From assembly GCA_036874045.1 (NCBI GenBank), contig CM072344.1, positions 14,170,501-14,234,500 on the forward strand: a DNA stretch of 64,000 nt. The letters are read 5' to 3'. A program made the position numbers and the translations under genes. The notes beneath the pieces were generated by a model that was not told the DNA's origin, made no database searches, and saw only the letters and a list, made by a program, of their open reading frames with translations. The first letter of the stretch is position 1. Each line of letters begins with the position of its first letter. Origin of the DNA: Cymodocea nodosa. Lineage: Eukaryota > Streptophyta > Magnoliopsida > Alismatales > Cymodoceaceae. Of this stretch, positions 55,301 through 61,300 are shown one piece after another.

Positions 55301-58300
55301 CCTTTATCACCCAACCAACTAGCAAACTAAGAGATATGGGTTCAGGTAGCACAAAGAGATTTCCATTTGGCAAGCATTACTGTGGCCTGTTTGTTGAATG
55401 GTAAACCATACTTTATTAAGATCGCTTCCACTCTAAGTGTTTTCTTCTTAATCAGTCTCCAAGTCATCTTCATTCTAAGAGCTATCGTAAGTTCTTTTAG
55501 GCATTGAATACTCAATCCTCCTGCAACTGGTTTAGTGATGTGGCTATAATTGCTTTGTTTTGTTCTAGGTAATAATGCCATACTCTTGAGTGTATAACCT
55601 TTCTCACTTGTGACAACTTTTTGATTGGGGTCCCACCCCTTTAATAGAATGGGGATCAATTTTAAAAAAAAGCTAAGTGCTTCACCATAAATTGGAGAGA
55701 GGCAGACATCAGCATATGTGGAGACCAGCACAGATAAAAGCTTAATCTCATATTTCCTACTCCATCATTGAAATAGGTGTCTTGGATTCCTTCAATTACA
55801 TTTTACTCTTCAAAATTTGGTCACACAAAGACACCTGCATCAAACCTCATCCTTGCTGGATGGTACAAGATTCCAAACAAGTGAATGAAGAGAAGCCCTC
55901 TCATACATATTAAAATTTTTTCTCATTTATATCAGGTTCCTTTTGTAGAAGAGTAACAGCAAGCACAACCATGGTAAATTGATGGCATGTCCTCACTCAG
56001 ATGTAACATACCACATTACTCAATTGATGTGAAGTGCATGATGTTTACCCTTAATAGTAATGTCAAGCTCAATACCTTTGAGAATTACAAACCTCTTGAA
56101 TGAACAATTATAGATGAAAAAGAAAGTGGTAATGAATCTGGGACCATAAATAACTTAGGATGATGATGTAGCTGTAAACTTATATCCTTAAGGAGTAGCA
56201 AATGGTAAAAAATGGTGTTGGAGGAAATAGTTCGAAGTTGATAGGTAATAAATTAAAATGCGATGACCCATTTAGAAGAGTAAAAATAGGGTAAAATAGA
56301 GCCCTCATATACACAAGTTTTTTTTACTAGGAAGCATCCTCAAAAAGATGCTACTGCTAAAAATAAACCTATTCTTGGACAGGTTCAAAACACCAATATC
56401 ATTTTTTGATTGAAGAATGCCCTAGAAAGGCACACTTTGACTTGAGAAAGAAACTTGTTGTAATCTTAAATATTAATATGCACAAAACAACCAATGATCC
56501 TGCAAATGAGATGAAAAGCAGATCCTTAGGGTAGAGAGTAGAGAGAGGAGATTTTTCCTCCCTTCAAATGTAGACAAGTGTTTTATTAGGAAATGTGTTG
56601 TCACTTGTCAAAACAGTGTGCCCCTAATAGGACATTCATCTAACTCTTCCAACTCTGGATAATATCAAGCAAATTTCTATTTTTCATTCTCCAAATTCAT
56701 TTTGTTATATATGAGAAGAAGAGCATTCATGAATAATGTCGTGGGGACCTCAATGAGTCCAAAAGCTTCTTACCATGCAAAATTTGCAGCAAACGCAACA
56801 TTCAGTCTAAATTTTCTTGATAAAACTTTTGAAGCACACCAAATACTTAAAATCAAATATATCTTGAATGACTATTGAAAAAAGTGACAAATTGCAAATT
56901 TCTCCCGCCTTTAAACAGTTAGAACCATGGCTCTAGATATTTGAGTGCAGAAGAGTTACCTCGTCCTTTTTCTTCTTTTTCTGATATCTAAACAAAATTT
57001 TTTTTTATGGGTGTATGAACTTTGTAACAGATATCTTATACAAAACCAACATCAACACGGGAAATGTTCTAGAATATGCCCTTGCATTCACAAGTGCAGC
57101 CTTGGAAAAGCATTTCTCTAAGTGGAGTGCTCCTCCAAGAACAGGATTTCTTGACATTACAACTTCAAAGGACTTCTATCGCATTTTTAGTGGGCTTCAA
57201 TATGTGAGTTACATTCTTTCTCTCGACTTTTTTTTTTTCTCAACAAATATCATCAACATAGACAAGCTGCCATCTTTAGTCTAATCATTCAGATTGTCAA
57301 TTTTGTATGAATAATTTCAAATTTATTTATTCATTACAAGATATCTATCTATTCCTGTTTACATAAAAATATGTTCCTTTCAGCAACATTTTGTTTTTTA
57401 TCATTATTGCATCAGAATATGTATACATTATGATCAAGATTGTTAGATATTATTAGTAATATTGTTAGTAAATGGATTTTACATTGGATTACTAGATATT
57501 CATTTATTTGGTAATATTTTCTCTTAGAATATCTTCTGCTACAGCAATTGATCCTTTTTATGTATCTGTTATTTTGTATTATGTTTAAGTTTGTTAAGTT
57601 ATTTATTGAGTGTGTTACAAGCTAGATGTTCCAACTTAAGGAAAAGTGTTAAGAGTAATAATGTATTAGGATTATTTAGGTATTATGGGTTTAGTCCCGT
57701 ATTACTTAAGATATGTTTGTCTTCTTTATGTAAATTCTATATATAGAGGTTTATGTTTGCTAATAAGATTAATTCACTTCCACCTATCTCTTGTATTCTC
57801 ACACATTTAAACATAATTCTTTGTATATATAAATAATATCTCAAAATTATGGTAGTAATGGTTGCCTCATAATATATACAAGATCTCAATTATGCATAAT
57901 TTGAACTTTCAATAACTTGGATCAGACACAACTTAGATAAACTACATGAATTTGCTACAACTACTTCAAATTTTTCTTTGCTAAATGTGCCACAAGAAAA
58001 TCTCTTTAGATAAACTACATGAATTTGCTACAACCACTTCAAATTTTTCTTTGCTAAATGTGCCACAAGAAAATCTCTTTGTAGAAAAGTGTTAACAAAA
58101 GAAACGTTTAGTCTCTTCAATCTCAACAGTATCACTGTCAGTTAATAGTATATCAACATATATAGCAAGAATAACAATGTTATGTGAGGTATGCTTAATA
58201 AAAAATGAATGATCAACCTTACAACTATCAAACCTCCCACACCACATAGTGTTGCTGAATTTTTCAAACCAAGCCTTGGGACTCTATTTGAGTCCATAGA

Positions 58301-61300
58301 TAGCCTTATTTAGAGAGCACACTTGAGACTCACCCTAAACAATGTATCCTAGAGGTTGTTCCATAAAAACCTGCTCATCTAAATCTCCATAAATAAAGAC
58401 GTTTTTAACATCAAGTTGAGTCAATGACTAGGATTGATATACTACCATAGAGAGGAGCACCCTTATAGAATCAAGTTGTGCAACGAAAGAAAATGTTTCA
58501 GAATAGTCAACTCTATATTCTTGGGAGAAGTCTCGAACAACCAACTAGGCTTTGTATCTGTCCACAGTTCCATCAATTTTTCTTTTGATAGTGAAGACCC
58601 ATTTGCAAAAGACTACATTGGTTCCTTCAAAGCATGGAACCAAGTCCTAGGTACCACGAGAGGGTAAGACATCCTTCTCCTCATCCATAGTCGCATTCCA
58701 AAAAGGAAGTTGAAGGGCCTTAGTAGCATTCCTAGGTAAAACCTTGATACAAATGGCAATGGTAAAATCACGAAAGAAAGGGTTAAGGTTACCATAAGAG
58801 ACAAAATGTGATAACAGGTGAAGAGTGCAAGTGTAGGTCTCCTTTCGAAGAGCAATCGACAAGTCATCGGTGGCCAATGGTGGAGGATGCTTACATTTAG
58901 GTGTGGAGATTGGTTCAAGGGCGGCTAAAAACTCCTATTAAGGTAGATGTGGTCTGTAATTATACACCTGAAGTGGATGTTGACGTTCATGGCCAGACGT
59001 AGCATCAATAGTAGGCATAGGTGGATCATGACTAATCTCCACTAGTCTAGGAGTGAGAGTGGAACGAGACTCAGTTAAAGGTAAAATAGACTCGTCCTCT
59101 CCATCAAAGTAGCCTTTGAATTGAAAGAAGGTAACATCCATGGAAACATTTTTCCTTTTGGTGGGAGAATGATAGAGATGATATCTTTTTTGGGTTTGAG
59201 AGTAGCCAACAAAAACACATTTAATTGCCTGAGAAGATAATTTGTCAAGACTAGGAGATAAGTCTTGAACAAAAGCAATACACCCAAAGACCTTAGGAGG
59301 AATGGGAAATAATTCCTTGTCAGGATAGAGACAATGAAGAGGGATAGTCCTCCCAAGAGGGGTAGAGGATATTCTATTTATGAGAAAGGTGGCAATGAGA
59401 ATAGCATCAATCCATAAGTATTTGGGAACATTGTTCTCACACAAGTGTCTGAGCCACATCTAAAATGTGTCAATGTTTGCGTTCAATCACTCCATTCTAT
59501 TGAGATGTATGAGGACAGGTAGTTTGATGTACAATCCTAAATGAAGAACAAATAGATTGAAAGGAAGTTTGCATGAACTCAAGAGCATTATCAAAACGTA
59601 TAACTTTAGGGTAGATGGAGAATTGATTTTGGATTTCAGTAAGAAATTCTTTAAAAATATTGACCACACTATAACAGTCTTTCAACAAGTACACTCAAGA
59701 AACATGAGAATAGTCATCAACAAATACAACATAGTACCTTTGACCTTCAATAGATGGAACCCTACTAGGGTCCCATATATCATAATAGACTAAATCAAAC
59801 GTATTACAAGATGTAGACAAGCATATGTATTTAAAGGTATCATGAGTATGTTTGCCCATTTGACATGACTCACAATCAAAAAGAGAAATTGACCCTTAAG
59901 GAAGAGTTTAGTGAAGCTTTTCCAAGGAGGGATGACCTAACCTACAATGCCACAAGAAAGATGAATCTTCACTGGACATGCACACAACTAAGTCACAAGG
60001 AATATAATCGCAAACTAGCTAGTATGTCTCATTGGGATGTTTACGCCTTAAATTAATCCTCTAACCCATCTGCAAATCCTAAAATGTATAATGAAAAGAA
60101 AAAAAAGTAACTAAGCATGATAGTTGAATAGTAATAGCACTAATGGATAACAAATTAAAGGAAAATTCAAAAACATAAAAGACATTATTCAATCGTATCT
60201 GAGAGGAAACTTGAATTTTCCTTTGATCAGATATCGAATATGAACGACCATCACAATGGTTTCAAAACTTTGGGCCCAAAGAATAGTTGTGGCCATTTAG
60301 ACATTCTGAATCATTGGGAAAATGGTGATTGAGGAGTGGAATGCTCGAAAAAACTTGGCTAGAGTTGGAAGAGCCTGACCTTGCCATTTTTGTGGATTGT
60401 TGTTGATTGCACTATAGTGCTTGAAATGATTGCAAACAACTAGATTGGACTATCCGAAAGAGATGACATCGGACTAGACTATCTAGTGGAGAAGTGTGCA
60501 GACTTGTCATTGAAGCCAAACTTGCACAGACAGATAGACTCAAGTGGAGACAACCAAACTGTTGGACGACTACTCCCATCAAAGCAACGGATGGCAGATG
60601 ATGACCTTCAATGATGACGAACAGATGTTGGGCAACAATGCAGCATCTAGCGAGACTTAGCATGCGACCACTACAAAAACCATGAACATTGTAGTAGTCA
60701 TCATTGGTGACAAACTAGTGCAGGGAAAAGGAGGGACAGGAGAAGAGAAATGAAAAAACTAGGGAGGACAAACCATAGAAACCAAGTTCGATGGTACTTG
60801 ATGATTGAGGTGTAGAGAGAGAGAGTCAAAAAAGGGATATTTCTATTCACAGGTTTACAAGATATATATGTGTCCTACAATAAATGGATCCTTAAGTGGA
60901 TCCGGCAACCATAACCCAAATTGGGAAGATAGCATTAATGTTGGACAGACAGCAAGATTGGTAGGATGAGGGTGATGGAGACCTGATCATATAGTATCAG
61001 GGACCGTACGTAGTGTCATTATAATCTATAGACATTAGTGTTGCTTTTACTGGTGTATTGTTTCTGCGAATATAGCCAAGTTTATTTTCCATTCTTTCTC
61101 TGAGATGATGAATATAATGGTGATTAAATTTTCTATTAATCATATACTCCGGAATGTTAAAAGATTTGAAGACTTTAAATTTCTTCATAAGTAGCATTAT
61201 TGATGAGAAAGCTATTTTAGAACTAAACAAATTTTTTGATTTGTAGGAATATTTGGAAGAAATTGTTCAGGACCCAACGAAAAATGGCCCGCTTGGTGAT

